Source of the DNA: Phaeospirillum tilakii
GTDB lineage: Bacteria > Pseudomonadota > Alphaproteobacteria > Rhodospirillales > Magnetospirillaceae
DNA length: 64,000 nt
NCBI RefSeq assembly: GCF_042683125.1
Contig: NZ_JBHUIY010000020.1
Location: forward strand, 1 to 64,000
Direction: 5' to 3'
In this document: in pieces, positions 1-8,893 of the stretch
Layout: each line of letters starts with the position of its first letter
How positions within the stretch are numbered: position 1 is the first letter of the stretch
Made by a program: the position numbers and the translations under genes
Notes under the pieces: model-generated
What the model was told of the DNA's origin: nothing
The model's database searches: none
The model's input: the letters and a program-made list of their open reading frames with translations, nothing else

Positions 1-184
1 GCGGCGGCTCGCCCGGCGGCGGCGGTGGCGAGGGAACCGGCGGCGGGGCGGGATCGGCGGCGGCCGGATCGGGGCGGCGCCGGCCGGGCAGGGGGCGGAC
101 ATCGCCGGTCACCGTCTGCCACAACCGGCTTTCCTCGGCGGTGACCGGGCGCCGGCGCGGCTGACGGGGTTCGGTCAGTTTCAC
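1..184 (-). CDS. Smr/MutS2-type domain protein, N-terminal part only
   Basis: The visible 61 codons start with GTG and begin MKLTEPRQPRRRP; a stretch reading ESRLWQTVTGDVRPLPG follows, then a proline-rich linker. The LW..VT..VRPL pattern near the N-terminus is what I know from alphaproteobacterial Smr-domain proteins, whose C-terminal Smr domain (a DNA-nicking or RNA-cleaving fold) would lie outside the window. The GTG overlaps the stop of the upstream membrane protein by 4 nt (GTGA), which supports the start and suggests translational coupling. The family call rests only on this N-terminus. Confidence 0.6.
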   Translation of the reverse strand, partial: MKLTEPRQPRRRPVTAEESRLWQTVTGDVRPLPGRRRPDPAAADPAPPPVPSPPPPPGEPP

Positions 185-804
185 GGTCGGGCCTGATCGT
201 CCGGCGGCAGGTCGGCGACCGAGGTCCAGTGGGTGCCCGGGCTCGGCATCGCCGGGCGGGGGGCGGGGGGCGGCGCGATCAGCTCCGCCGCGTCGGGAGC
301 GGACTCGAGCGGCAGCAGGTCGGCGCGGGCGCCGGCCGGCACCCCTTCGCCGAAATGGCGGCGGATGAATTTGCGCCAGTCACCCTTGGGGGCGACGCAG
401 GGCGCCTCGCCCGCGCCGGGGATCGCCAGGGCGATGCCGCCCATCCGCCACAGGGCGAGGAAGCGGGTGATGTCGTGGCAGAGATAGTCCTGGGTGCGGG
501 TGCGCAGCCGCCAGCCGATGAAGGTGCGGTTGATCACCAGATAGACCAGCACGAACAGGAACATGCCGACGATGCCGACCGCCAGCCCGCCCAGCACCAG
601 GATCGCCAGCGCCAGGGTCATCAGCCCGATCAGCGGCAGCAGGTGATCCCACTGGTCATGCACCGGCGAGCCCTGGAAGTCGATCATGCGCGGATCGGTG
701 AACAACTGGATCCGCCCTTCCTGCAACCCCTTGCGCAGGATGTCGTGCAGGCGATCATCGCCGGGTTCCCGGCGACCGTGTCCGTCCTCGCTGCGGTATA
801 TCAT
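181..804 (-). CDS. Small membrane protein of unknown function
   Basis: 207 residues from an ATG preceded by a purine-rich GGGACGG. Residues 1-50 are polar and include a GLQEGRIQLFTDPRMIDFQG stretch; residues about 55-91 are strongly hydrophobic and read as one long or two short membrane segments; the C-terminal half is soluble, ending in an Ala/Pro-rich tail. An upstream in-frame extension is possible but lacks the conserved-looking MIYRSEDG start. It is translationally coupled to the Smr-domain gene behind it. I do not recognise the family. It is probably an inner-membrane protein with cytoplasmic ends. Confidence 0.55.
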   Translation of the reverse strand: MIYRSEDGHGRREPGDDRLHDILRKGLQEGRIQLFTDPRMIDFQGSPVHDQWDHLLPLIGLMTLALAILVLGGLAVGIVGMFLFVLVYLVINRTFIGWRLRTRTQDYLCHDITRFLALWRMGGIALAIPGAGEAPCVAPKGDWRKFIRRHFGEGVPAGARADLLPLESAPDAAELIAPPPAPRPAMPSPGTHWTSVADLPPDDQARP

Positions 805-916
805 CGTTTCCGTCCCTGTCCCGCTTCCGCGAGGATGGACAACGGGGCGGGCAAAGGCAAGAGGGTGTCGCGCGGCCGGCGGGCGTGGGACGCGGCCCAC
901 GCCCGCCGGGGGCCGG

Positions 917-2500
917 TCAGTGGCGGAAGTGGCGGATGCCGGTGAACACCATGGCGAGGCCGGCCTCGTCGGCGGCGGCGATCACCTCGGCGTCGCGCAC
1001 CGACCCGCCCGGCTGGATCACCGCGGTGGCTCCGGCGGCGGCGGCGGCGAGCAGGCCGTCGGCGAACGGGAAGAAGGCGTCGGAGGCGACCACCGAGCCG
1101 ACCGTGCCGGGCTCGCTGTGGCCGGCGGCCTCGGCCGCCTCGCGCGACTTCCAGGCGGCGATGCGCGAGGAATCGACCCGGCTCATCTGGCCGGCGCCGA
1201 TGCCGACGGTGGCGCCGTTCTTGGCATAGACCACCGCGTTCGACTTGACGTGCTTGCAGACGCGGAAGGCGAACAGCAGGTCGGCCAGTTCCTGGGCGGT
1301 CGGCGCCCGCTTGGTCACCACCTTGAGGTCGGCCTCGGTGGTGACGCCATTGTCGCGGGTCTGGATCAGCAGGCCGCCGGCGACGGTGCGGAAGCTCATC
1401 GCCTGGGCCGCCGGGTCGGGCAGGCCGCCGGTCAGCAGCAGGCGCAGGTTCTTCTTGGCGGCGAAGGCGGCGATGGCGTCGTCGTCGGCCTCGGGGGCGA
1501 TCACCACCTCGGTGAACAGCTGGGTGATCTCGGCGGCGGTGGCGGCGTCGAGCCGGCGGTTGACCGCGACGATGCCGCCGAACGCCGACACCGGATCGTT
1601 GGCCAGCGCGGCGCGATAGGCGGTGGCGATGTCGTCGCCCACCGCGACGCCGCAGGGATTGGCGTGCTTGATGATCGCCACCGCCGGGCGCTCGAACTCG
1701 GCGACCAGCTCGTAGGCGGCGTTGGTGTCGTTGATGTTGTTGAAGCTCAGTTCCTTGCCCTGGATCTGGCGCGCGCTGGAGACGCCGGGGCGGCGGTTCT
1801 GCGGCGCGACGTAGAACGCCGCCTTCTGGTGCGGATTCTCGCCATAGCGCAGGCTCTGGTGCAGGTCGGCCGCCAGCACCACCCGGCGCGGGAACGGCTC
1901 GCCGGTCTGCTGGGAGAAGAAGCGCCAGATCGCCGAATCATAGGCGCCGGTGCGGGCATAGGCGATGCCGGCGAGGCGGCGGCGCAGCTCGAAGGTGGTG
2001 GCGCCGTTGTTGGCCTCCATCTCGGCCTGGACCACGGCGTAATCCTCGACATCGACCACCACCGTCACCGCGGCGTGGTTCTTCGAGGCGCCGCGGATCA
2101 GCGCCGGGCCGCCGATGTCGATGTTCTCGATGCAGGTGTCGTAATCGGCGCCGCGCGCCACCGTCTGCTCGAACGGATAGAGGTTGACCACCAGCAGGTC
2201 GATCGGGGCGATGCCGTGCTCGGCCATCGCCGCCTCGTGCTCGGCGTTGCCACGGATGCCGAGCAGGCCGCCATGGATCTTGGGGTGGAGGGTCTTGACC
2301 CGCCCGTCGAGCATCTCGGGGAAGCCGGTGTGGTCGGCGACCTCGACCACCGCGATCCCGGCCTCGCGCAGCGCCTTGGCGGTGCCGCCGGTCGACAGGA
2401 TCTCGACGCCCCGGCCGGCGAGATAGCGGGCGAACTCGACCAGTCCGGTCTTGTCCGAGACCGAGAACAGGGCGCGGCGAATGGGAAGGGATGCGGACAT
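917..2500 (-). CDS. purH: Bifunctional AICAR formyltransferase / IMP cyclohydrolase PurH
   Basis: 527 residues, the usual PurH length. It catalyses the last two steps of de novo purine synthesis in the cytosol: AICAR plus 10-formyl-THF to FAICAR, then cyclisation to IMP. The N-terminal MGS-like cyclohydrolase domain begins RRALFSVSDKTGLVEFA and carries STGGTAKALREAG and DGRVKTLHPKIHGG. The transformylase domain follows, with the catalytic KH pair in IIKHANPCG at about residue 277 and SDAFFPFADG near the C-terminus. The ATG is preceded by GGAGG. It ends the minus-strand gene run, about 170 nt behind the XRE regulator, and probably has its own promoter. Confidence 0.97.
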   Translation of the reverse strand: MSASLPIRRALFSVSDKTGLVEFARYLAGRGVEILSTGGTAKALREAGIAVVEVADHTGFPEMLDGRVKTLHPKIHGGLLGIRGNAEHEAAMAEHGIAPIDLLVVNLYPFEQTVARGADYDTCIENIDIGGPALIRGASKNHAAVTVVVDVEDYAVVQAEMEANNGATTFELRRRLAGIAYARTGAYDSAIWRFFSQQTGEPFPRRVVLAADLHQSLRYGENPHQKAAFYVAPQNRRPGVSSARQIQGKELSFNNINDTNAAYELVAEFERPAVAIIKHANPCGVAVGDDIATAYRAALANDPVSAFGGIVAVNRRLDAATAAEITQLFTEVVIAPEADDDAIAAFAAKKNLRLLLTGGLPDPAAQAMSFRTVAGGLLIQTRDNGVTTEADLKVVTKRAPTAQELADLLFAFRVCKHVKSNAVVYAKNGATVGIGAGQMSRVDSSRIAAWKSREAAEAAGHSEPGTVGSVVASDAFFPFADGLLAAAAAGATAVIQPGGSVRDAEVIAAADEAGLAMVFTGIRHFRH

Positions 2501-2550
2501 GGTCGGAGACCTCCGGGGAGGGTGGAATCAAGGAAAAGGGAGACGATGCC

Positions 2551-2567
2551 GGCTGTATAACACAGCC
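2551..2567. promoter_or_regulatory. Short palindrome upstream of purH
   Basis: GGCTGT and ACAGCC flank a 5-nt AT-rich centre about 50 nt before the purH start. It could be an operator or part of a -10 region (TATAC on the purH strand). No regulator is assigned; this is a pattern observation only. Confidence 0.3.
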
Positions 2568-2673
2568 GCCGGGAAGCGGGACGAGGATTTTTGGCGGGTC
2601 CGGCCCGACCGCGCGCGGGGCACGGCCGGGGGCGGGGCATGGGGCTGGCGCGGCCGGGGCGTTACCCCGGGGC

Positions 2674-3189
2674 TCAGTCGCGGCTTTCGGCGGTGGCGGC
2701 CAGCGCCTTGGCCAGTTCGTAGACCCGCTTGCGCACGGTTGGATCGGGAATGGCGAAATAGGCGCGGATCAGTTCCTGGGTCTCGCGCCGGCCGAGCAGG
2801 TCGGCCTCGAACCCGGCCGCCTCCTCGCACAGCCCCGGCGGCCGCGCGGTCAGCTCGACCGCCACCGGGGGACGGGCCAGCGCCTCGGGCAGGTCGTCAT
2901 AGAAGAACGACACCGGCACGTCGAGCACCTGGGCCAGATCGAACAGGCGGGAGGCGCCGATGCGGTTGGCGCCGCGCTCGTATTTCTGCACCTGCTGGAA
3001 GGTCAGGCCGATCGCCTCGCCCAGCTTTTCCTGGCTCATCCCCAGCAGGGTGCGCCGCAGCCGCACCCGTCCGCCGACATGAATGTCGATCGGATTGGGA
3101 TCGCCGTCCTCGGTGCGGCCGCGATTGGCCTTGCGGCGCGGCTTGGGCGGTTGGCCAGGGGGGGCTTCGCTACGCGGCGGATTGGCCAT
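2674..3189 (-). CDS. XRE-family helix-turn-helix regulator
   Basis: 171 residues. A basic N-terminal tail rich in Arg/Lys/Pro leads into a Cro/CI HTH at about residues 38-95: VGGRVRLRRTLLGMSQEKLG, then LTFQQVQKYERGANRIGASR, the classic recognition helix pattern. The C-terminal region ends in a helix-rich segment (AYFAIPDPTVRKRVYELAKA). Alphaproteobacteria typically carry such a gene directly downstream of lnt, as here with a 57-nt gap, so it is probably co-transcribed with the miaB-lnt run. Targets are unknown. Confidence 0.85.
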   Translation of the reverse strand: MANPPRSEAPPGQPPKPRRKANRGRTEDGDPNPIDIHVGGRVRLRRTLLGMSQEKLGEAIGLTFQQVQKYERGANRIGASRLFDLAQVLDVPVSFFYDDLPEALARPPVAVELTARPPGLCEEAAGFEADLLGRRETQELIRAYFAIPDPTVRKRVYELAKALAATAESRD

Positions 3190-3246
3190 GGTCCCTTCCG
3201 ATCAGGGTGAAAGTGGGCCCAGATTAGGGCGCCGCCTTCCCCGAAG

Positions 3247-4836
3247 TCAACACGTCTTGCGGGTGGCCAGCCCGATTGCGCCGCAGAGCAATGCCAGTAA
3301 CAGGGGCAGGGCGTCGCCGAAGCGGGCGTAGGGCGTCGGCGGCAGCGGCGCCGGCAGCGCGACATCAAGGATGCCGCGTTCGCCCAGCGCGATCCGCCCC
3401 AGCTCGCGCCCGAGCGGATCGACCAGGGTGGTGATGCCGGTATTGGCGGCGCGGGCCAGCGGCAGCCCCTGCTCGACCGCGCGCAGCCGCGCCGCCGCGA
3501 GATGCTGGTAGGGCCCGGCCGACAGACCGAACCAGCCATCGTCGGTGACGTTGAGCAGCCAGTCGGGACGCGGCTGGTCGGCGCCGACCATCTCGGCCGG
3601 GAACAGGGCCTCGTAGCAGATCAGCGGCGAGAGCGGCGGCAGCCCCGGCAGGGTCAGGGTGCGCGGCCCGGGGCCGGGGGTGAAGTCGATCGCGCCATGG
3701 GTGATCTTGGCGATCGGCAGGATCCGGCGCAGCGGGACATATTCGCCGAACGGCACCAGATGGGCCTTGTCGTAGACCGCCAGCATCTCGCCGATGCCGT
3801 CGAGGGCGTAGAGGCTGTTGGCGAGGTGGGGCGAGGCCGCATCCGGATCGGGCAGGCGCAGCGCCCCGGTCAGCAGCACCCCGCCGGGCGGCGCGGCCAT
3901 CCCGGCCCAGGCGCGGTGCGGGCCGTCGAGATTGAGGTAGAACGGCGCCGCCGCCTCGGGCCAGATCACCGCCTTGACCTGATCGGCCCCGGGCTGGCGC
4001 GACAGCGTCACCGCCTCAAGCAGATGGCGCTCGCGCAGCCCCTCGACCCATTTGGTGCCCTGGGCGATGCGCGGCTGGACCAGCCGCAGCTTGATCCCGG
4101 TCTCGACCGTCGGCTGGGCCGCCAGCCGCAGGCTGCCGGCGGTCCAGGCCCCGAGCGGCAGGCCGAGCGCCAGCGCCAGCGCCACCACGGCCCGCCGGGG
4201 CGTGGCCGGGCCGGCCAGCAGCGCCGGGGCCATCCCGGCCAGGGCGGTCAGCAGGCACAGCCCCCACAGCCCGGCCACCGCGCCGGATTGCAGCACCGGC
4301 AGGCTGGCTTCCCACACGGAGCCGAGCGCGTTCCAGGGAAAGCCGGTCAGCGCCCACGAGCGCAGCCACTCGGCCAGGGTCCAGGCCGCCGCCAGCACCG
4401 CCACCCGGCCGAGGCCGCGCGCCCCGAGCAGATGGGCCAGCAGGGTGGCGAGGCCATAGAACACCGCCATCAGCGCCGACAGGCCGAACACCGCGAACGG
4501 GATCATCCAGCCGAACCGCAGCGGGTCGGTCAGCAGCGCGTGCGAGATCCAGTAGAGGCCGAGGATGAACCAGCCCCAGCCCCACCACCAGCCGGCGGCG
4601 AAGGCGGCGCGGCGGGTGGGGGCGGCGTCCCACAGCCACACCAGCGCGGTCAGCGCCACCGGCAGCGCCGGCAGCAGCGACCAGGGCGGCAGGGCCAGGG
4701 CCCCGAACAGGCCGAACCCGACCAGGGCGAGCCGGCGGCGCCAGCCGGTCAGGGCGGCAAGGCGGGCGGCGGCGGCCTGGGCGAGGGAAAACGGACGGGC
4801 GGCCAGTCTCTCGCTGCTTGACGCAGGGTGTCTCAT
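3247..4836 (-). CDS. lnt: Apolipoprotein N-acyltransferase Lnt
   Basis: 529 residues. Lnt adds the third acyl chain to the N-terminal cysteine of outer-membrane-bound lipoproteins, with its active site facing the periplasm. The first 230 or so residues are a series of hydrophobic segments; a carbon-nitrogen hydrolase domain follows. The catalytic triad is visible: Glu in WPEAAAPF (about 292), Lys in YDKAHLVPFGEYVPL (about 354) and Cys in ICYEALFP (about 405). A last hydrophobic segment near the C-terminus (LPLLLALLCGAIGLA) anchors the protein. It lies 64 nt behind corC and is probably in the same transcript. Confidence 0.96.
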   Translation of the reverse strand: MRHPASSSERLAARPFSLAQAAAARLAALTGWRRRLALVGFGLFGALALPPWSLLPALPVALTALVWLWDAAPTRRAAFAAGWWWGWGWFILGLYWISHALLTDPLRFGWMIPFAVFGLSALMAVFYGLATLLAHLLGARGLGRVAVLAAAWTLAEWLRSWALTGFPWNALGSVWEASLPVLQSGAVAGLWGLCLLTALAGMAPALLAGPATPRRAVVALALALGLPLGAWTAGSLRLAAQPTVETGIKLRLVQPRIAQGTKWVEGLRERHLLEAVTLSRQPGADQVKAVIWPEAAAPFYLNLDGPHRAWAGMAAPPGGVLLTGALRLPDPDAASPHLANSLYALDGIGEMLAVYDKAHLVPFGEYVPLRRILPIAKITHGAIDFTPGPGPRTLTLPGLPPLSPLICYEALFPAEMVGADQPRPDWLLNVTDDGWFGLSAGPYQHLAAARLRAVEQGLPLARAANTGITTLVDPLGRELGRIALGERGILDVALPAPLPPTPYARFGDALPLLLALLCGAIGLATRKTC

Positions 4837-4900
4837 CGGGCGGTCTCGGCGCAGGGGAGGGGGGAAGGGGCGGCGGGCGGCGGGGCCGTCCGCCGCGATC

Positions 4901-5803
4901 TCAATCCTGGGCTGGCGGCGGCGGGGCGATCCGCCGCACCCGCACCCGCTTGATCCGGCGCGGGTCGGCGTCGACCACCTCGAATTCCAGTCCGGCCGAA
5001 TGGGTGATCAGTTCGCCGCGCCCGGGCATCCGTCCGGCGACGAACGACACCAGCCCGCCCAGGGTCTCGACCTCCTCGCGCTCCTCGTCGGTCAGCACCT
5101 CGCCGGCCCGCGCCTCGAACGCGTCGATCGGGGTGCGGGCGTCGGCGTCGAGGGTGCCGTCGGGCAGTTCGACGATGTCGGGTTCCTCGACCGGGTCGTG
5201 CTCGTCGTCGATCTCGCCGACGATCTGTTCGACCAGATCCTCGATGGTGATCAGCCCGTCGATGCCGCCATATTCATCCACCACCAGGGCGAGGTGGGTG
5301 CGGCGCAGCCGCATCTCCAGCAGCAGGTCGGTGGCGCGCATGCTGGGGGCGACGAACTGGACCCGCCGCAGCAGGCGCGACAGGTTGAACGGCTTGCCCT
5401 GGCCCAGCACCTCGACCAGATCCTTGATGTGGATCATCCCGATCACGTCGTCGAGGGTGCGGCGATAGACCGGCAGGCGGGAATGGCCGCAGGCGATGAA
5501 CAGCCGGATCAGATCTTCCTGGCTGGTCTGGGCCTCGACCGCGACGATGTCGGCGCGCGGCACCTTGACGTCGGCGGCGGTGACGCCGCGCAGATGGAGG
5601 ATGTTGCCCAGCAACTGGCGTTCGTGGGCGTCGATCGGGTTTTCCGCGACCTCGCGGTCCTCGATCAGTTCCTCCAGCGCCTCGCGCACGGTTTCGCCGC
5701 CCCGTGGGCGGCGTTTGACCCCGATTCTGGTCAGCAACGACCGCAGGCGCGGCTCCCGGGGTGCGGAGTCGCGCGCGGTGGGACTGCCCCCGGGGTCGGT
5801 CAT
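4901..5803 (-). CDS. corC: CorC-type CBS-domain protein (HlyC/CorC family)
   Basis: 300 residues starting MTDPGGSPTARD, chosen because the ATG overlaps the ybeY stop by 4 nt (ATGA). A CBS pair spans about 80-200 (VKVPRADIVAVEAQTSQED and VVDEYGGIDGLITIEDLVE). A C-terminal CorC_HlyC domain follows (about 215-295, with GTLDADARTPIDAFEA). Like E. coli CorC/YbeX it has no DUF21 membrane domain, so it is a soluble form. The family is linked to magnesium/cobalt homeostasis and its biochemical role is unsettled. The context between ybeY and lnt is highly conserved in proteobacteria. Confidence 0.92.
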   Translation of the reverse strand: MTDPGGSPTARDSAPREPRLRSLLTRIGVKRRPRGGETVREALEELIEDREVAENPIDAHERQLLGNILHLRGVTAADVKVPRADIVAVEAQTSQEDLIRLFIACGHSRLPVYRRTLDDVIGMIHIKDLVEVLGQGKPFNLSRLLRRVQFVAPSMRATDLLLEMRLRRTHLALVVDEYGGIDGLITIEDLVEQIVGEIDDEHDPVEEPDIVELPDGTLDADARTPIDAFEARAGEVLTDEEREEVETLGGLVSFVAGRMPGRGELITHSAGLEFEVVDADPRRIKRVRVRRIAPPPPAQD

Positions 5804-6315
5804 CGCCCCTGGTCCTCGTCGCGATAGGGATCGGCGATGCCGAGCGTCGCCAGCAGACGGGTTTCCAGCGCTTCCATCTCCGCCGCCTCCTCTTCCTCCT
5901 GATGGTCGAAGCCGATCAGATGCAGCACGCCGTGGATCACCAGATGGGCGAGGTGGTCGGCCAGCGCCTTGCCCTGGTCGGCGGCCTCGGCCGCCACGGT
6001 TTCCCAGGCCAGGATCACGTCGCCCAGCAGCAGCGGGGCGCCTTCGACCACCGGCGCCTCGTCGTCGTCGAGCGCGGCGAAGGACAGCACGTTGGTCGGG
6101 GCGTCCTTGCCGCGCCAGTCGCGGTTGAGGGCGCGCACGGTGTCGTCGTCGGCCAGCACCAGCGACAGTTCGAGCGCGCCGTCCGGCCGGTCCTCGGGAC
6201 AGGAATCGAGGGCGAGGCGGGCCAGCCGCTCCACCCGCTCGGCGACGTCGGGCAGGGCCTCGGCCCAGGCCGGGCATTCAAGGCTGACGGCGATGTCGTA
6301 CAGGGAGTCGGTCAT
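5800..6315 (-). CDS. ybeY: Endoribonuclease YbeY
   Basis: 171 residues. YbeY is a zinc-dependent endoribonuclease acting in 16S rRNA 3' maturation and ribosome quality control. The metal-binding H-x3-H-x5-H signature is complete in HGVLHLIGFDH at about residue 125. The N-terminal half contains LNRDWRGKDAPTNVLSFA, also typical. It overlaps phoH upstream and corC downstream by 4 nt each, so the three are translationally coupled. Confidence 0.96.
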   Translation of the reverse strand: MTDSLYDIAVSLECPAWAEALPDVAERVERLARLALDSCPEDRPDGALELSLVLADDDTVRALNRDWRGKDAPTNVLSFAALDDDEAPVVEGAPLLLGDVILAWETVAAEAADQGKALADHLAHLVIHGVLHLIGFDHQEEEEAAEMEALETRLLATLGIADPYRDEDQGR

Positions 6316-7298
6316 CGGTCGATGGCATCCTTGTCGGTCGGTCCGGCGCGGTCATAGGCGCGGACGATGCGGGTCACCAGATCGTGGCGAACCACGTCGC
6401 GGGCGGTGAAATGGATGAAGCGCACCCCCTCGAGCCCGTCCAGCACCCGCAGCGCGTCGGTCAGGCCGGAGGGCACCCCCCGGGGCAGGTCGGTCTGGCT
6501 GGGATCGCCGGTCACCGCCATGCGGGAATGTTCGCCCATCCGGGTCAGGAACATCTTCATCTGCATCGGGGTGGTGTTCTGCGCCTCGTCGAGGATGACG
6601 AAGGAATTGGCCAGGGTGCGGCCGCGCATGAAGGCCAGCGGCGCCACCTCGATCTCGCCCGAGGCCAGCTTCTTGGCGACCAGATCGCCCGGCAGCATGT
6701 CGTAGAGCGCGTCGTAGAGCGGGCGCAGATAGGGATCGACCTTGTCCTTGAGGTCGCCGGGCAGGAAGCCGAGCCGCTCGCCCGCCTCGACCGCCGGGCG
6801 CGACAGGATGATGCGGTCGACCTCGCCCGCGCTCATCATCGCCACCGCCTTGGCCACCGCGAGGTAGGTCTTGCCGGTGCCGGCCGGGCCGAGGCCGAAG
6901 GTCAGCGGCACCTGATCGAGCGCCTGGATGTAGCGGGCCTGATTGGGGGTGCGGGGGGCGATCGGCCGCTTGCGGGTGCGGATCACCATCGCCGCGCCCT
7001 CCGGGTCGGCGCCGATCATCCGCACCGCGCTGTCGACGTCGGCGCTCTCGACATGGCCCTGGCGGCCGGCGAGGTCGTAAAGGCGGTCGAGCACTTCGGC
7101 GGCGTCGGCCGCCGCCTCCGGCCCGCCGGTGACGGTGACGGTGTTGCCGAGCGCGGCCAGGGTCACCCCCATCCGCGCCTCGATCCGGTCGAGATGGCCG
7201 TTATGCGGGCCGAACAGCAGCCGGGCCAGCGCGTTGTCGGGGAACGCGCGGACCAGCGTGATGGAGTCCGGGGGGGTGTCCGGGGGCGGCTCGCTCAC
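6312..7298 (-). CDS. PhoH-family ATPase (YbeZ type)
   Basis: 328 residues from a GTG start (MSEPPPDTPPD) that overlaps the miaB stop by 4 nt. An N-terminal KH-like segment precedes the PhoH ATPase domain, with Walker A GPAGTGKTYLAVAKA at about residue 137, SRPAVEAGERLGFLPGD, and Walker B FVILDEAQNTTP near 230. PhoH/YbeZ proteins are RNA-associated ATPases that work with YbeY in rRNA processing; the adjacent ybeY fits this. Cytoplasmic. Confidence 0.94.
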   Translation of the reverse strand: MSEPPPDTPPDSITLVRAFPDNALARLLFGPHNGHLDRIEARMGVTLAALGNTVTVTGGPEAAADAAEVLDRLYDLAGRQGHVESADVDSAVRMIGADPEGAAMVIRTRKRPIAPRTPNQARYIQALDQVPLTFGLGPAGTGKTYLAVAKAVAMMSAGEVDRIILSRPAVEAGERLGFLPGDLKDKVDPYLRPLYDALYDMLPGDLVAKKLASGEIEVAPLAFMRGRTLANSFVILDEAQNTTPMQMKMFLTRMGEHSRMAVTGDPSQTDLPRGVPSGLTDALRVLDGLEGVRFIHFTARDVVRHDLVTRIVRAYDRAGPTDKDAIDR

Positions 7299-8611
7299 GC
7301 CGGGATCGCTTCCAGGCTGTTGGGATGGACGGCGGCGATGCGCAGGCGCACCACCTCGCCGATCCGCCGGCCGGGGGCGCGGACATGGACCGGCTGCATG
7401 TAGGGGCTGCGGCCGAGCAGCTGGTCGGCGTATTTGCCGGGGCGGTCGAGCAGCACCGCCATCTCGCGGCCGACGCAGGCCTGGTTGAACGCCTCGGTCT
7501 GGCGGTGCAGCAGGGCCTGGAGTTCGGCCAGCCGGGCCTCCTTGACCGCGTCGGGCAACTGGTCGGGCAAGGCGGCGGCCGGGGTGCCCGGGCGCGGGCT
7601 GTACTTGAACGAATAGGTCTGGACGAAGCCGATCTCGGCGACGAGGTCGAGGGTGTCCTGGAAATCGCGGTCGGTCTCGCCGGGGAAGCCGACGATGAAG
7701 TCGGACGACAAAGCGAGGTCGGGCCGCGCCGCGCGCAGCCGGTCGGCGAGGCGGCGGTACTCGTCGCGGTCGTGGCCCCGGTTCATCGCCCGCAGGATCC
7801 GGTCCGAGCCCGACTGCACCGGCAGATGCAGGAACGGCATCAGCTCGGGCAGGTCGCGGTGGGCGGCGATCAGCGACTCGCCCAAATCGCGTGGATGCGA
7901 GGTGACGTAGCGCAGCCGCTCGATCCCGTCGATCGCCGCCAGCGCGGTCAGCAGCGCGGCCAGATCCCATTCCGGGCCGGCCTGCCAGGCGTTGACGTTC
8001 TGGCCGAGCAGGGTGAGCTCGCGCACCCCCTGGGTGGCCAGGGCGCGGGCCTCGGCCAGCACCGCCTCGGCCGGGCGGCAATATTCGGCGCCACGGGTGT
8101 AGGGCACGACGCAATAGGAGCAGAAGCGGTCGCAGCCTTCCTGGATCGCCAGGAAGGCGTTGCTGCCCTCGGCGCGGGCCTCGGGCAGGAAATCGAATTT
8201 CGGCTCGTCGGGGAATTCGGTGTCGAGCACGGCGCGGCCGCCCCGGCTGACCCGTTCGACCATCTCGGGCAGGCGGTGATAGGTCTGCGGCCCCAGCACG
8301 ATATCGACGAACGGGGCGCGGCGCAGCACCGCCTCGCCCTCGGCCTGGGCGACGCAGCCGGCCACCGCCAGCAGCATCCGCTCGCCGCGCTGGGCGCGGG
8401 CCTGCTTCAGCCGGCGCAGGCGGCCCAGCTCGGAGAACACCTTCTCCGCCGCCTTTTCGCGGATGTGGCAGGTGTTGAGGATCACCAGATCGGCGTCGTC
8501 GGGCCGTTCGTCGCGCTCAAAGCCGAACGGCGCCAGGACGTCCGCCATGCGGGCGGAGTCGTAGACGTTCATCTGGCAGCCGAAGGTCTTGATGAAAAGT
8601 CGTTTGGCCAC
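7295..8611 (-). CDS. miaB: tRNA (N6-isopentenyladenosine-37-C2) methylthiotransferase MiaB
   Basis: 438 residues from a GTG start. This radical-SAM enzyme converts i6A37 to ms2i6A37 in tRNAs reading UNN codons. The N-terminal UPF0004 domain carries its three cluster cysteines in FGCQMN, NTCHIREKA and VAGCVAQ. The radical-SAM motif CDRFCSYC (C-x3-C-x2-C) sits at about residue 155, followed by TLLGQNVNAW and SGSDRILRAMNRGH. A C-terminal TRAM domain follows. It heads the phoH-ybeY-corC-lnt run. The alternative family member MtaB is excluded by the motif context and gene order. Confidence 0.96.
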   Translation of the reverse strand: MAKRLFIKTFGCQMNVYDSARMADVLAPFGFERDERPDDADLVILNTCHIREKAAEKVFSELGRLRRLKQARAQRGERMLLAVAGCVAQAEGEAVLRRAPFVDIVLGPQTYHRLPEMVERVSRGGRAVLDTEFPDEPKFDFLPEARAEGSNAFLAIQEGCDRFCSYCVVPYTRGAEYCRPAEAVLAEARALATQGVRELTLLGQNVNAWQAGPEWDLAALLTALAAIDGIERLRYVTSHPRDLGESLIAAHRDLPELMPFLHLPVQSGSDRILRAMNRGHDRDEYRRLADRLRAARPDLALSSDFIVGFPGETDRDFQDTLDLVAEIGFVQTYSFKYSPRPGTPAAALPDQLPDAVKEARLAELQALLHRQTEAFNQACVGREMAVLLDRPGKYADQLLGRSPYMQPVHVRAPGRRIGEVVRLRIAAVHPNSLEAIPA

Positions 8612-8893
8612 GGTCGTTCGCGGGCGGGGGATCCGCCGGTCACACGAAACGGCAGGGTAGGGTGATCGGCGCGGTCAGTCAAGGCTTGCGAGGGATGGAT
8701 GTGCAAAAGTTGTGGCGGATTCGGCCCCACCCGCGATGCGGAGGCCGGCTGATGCCTTCGGGTTGAGCGGCTTATGCGAAAGAACCAAGAAACCGGAGGC
8801 AAACTGTTACCCCCGCCACTTGTGGCCGGGCATTGCCAGGGCCATACTATGGTGAGCAACTTTCGGCTTATGTGGCATGGCGGGTGGGGTTCC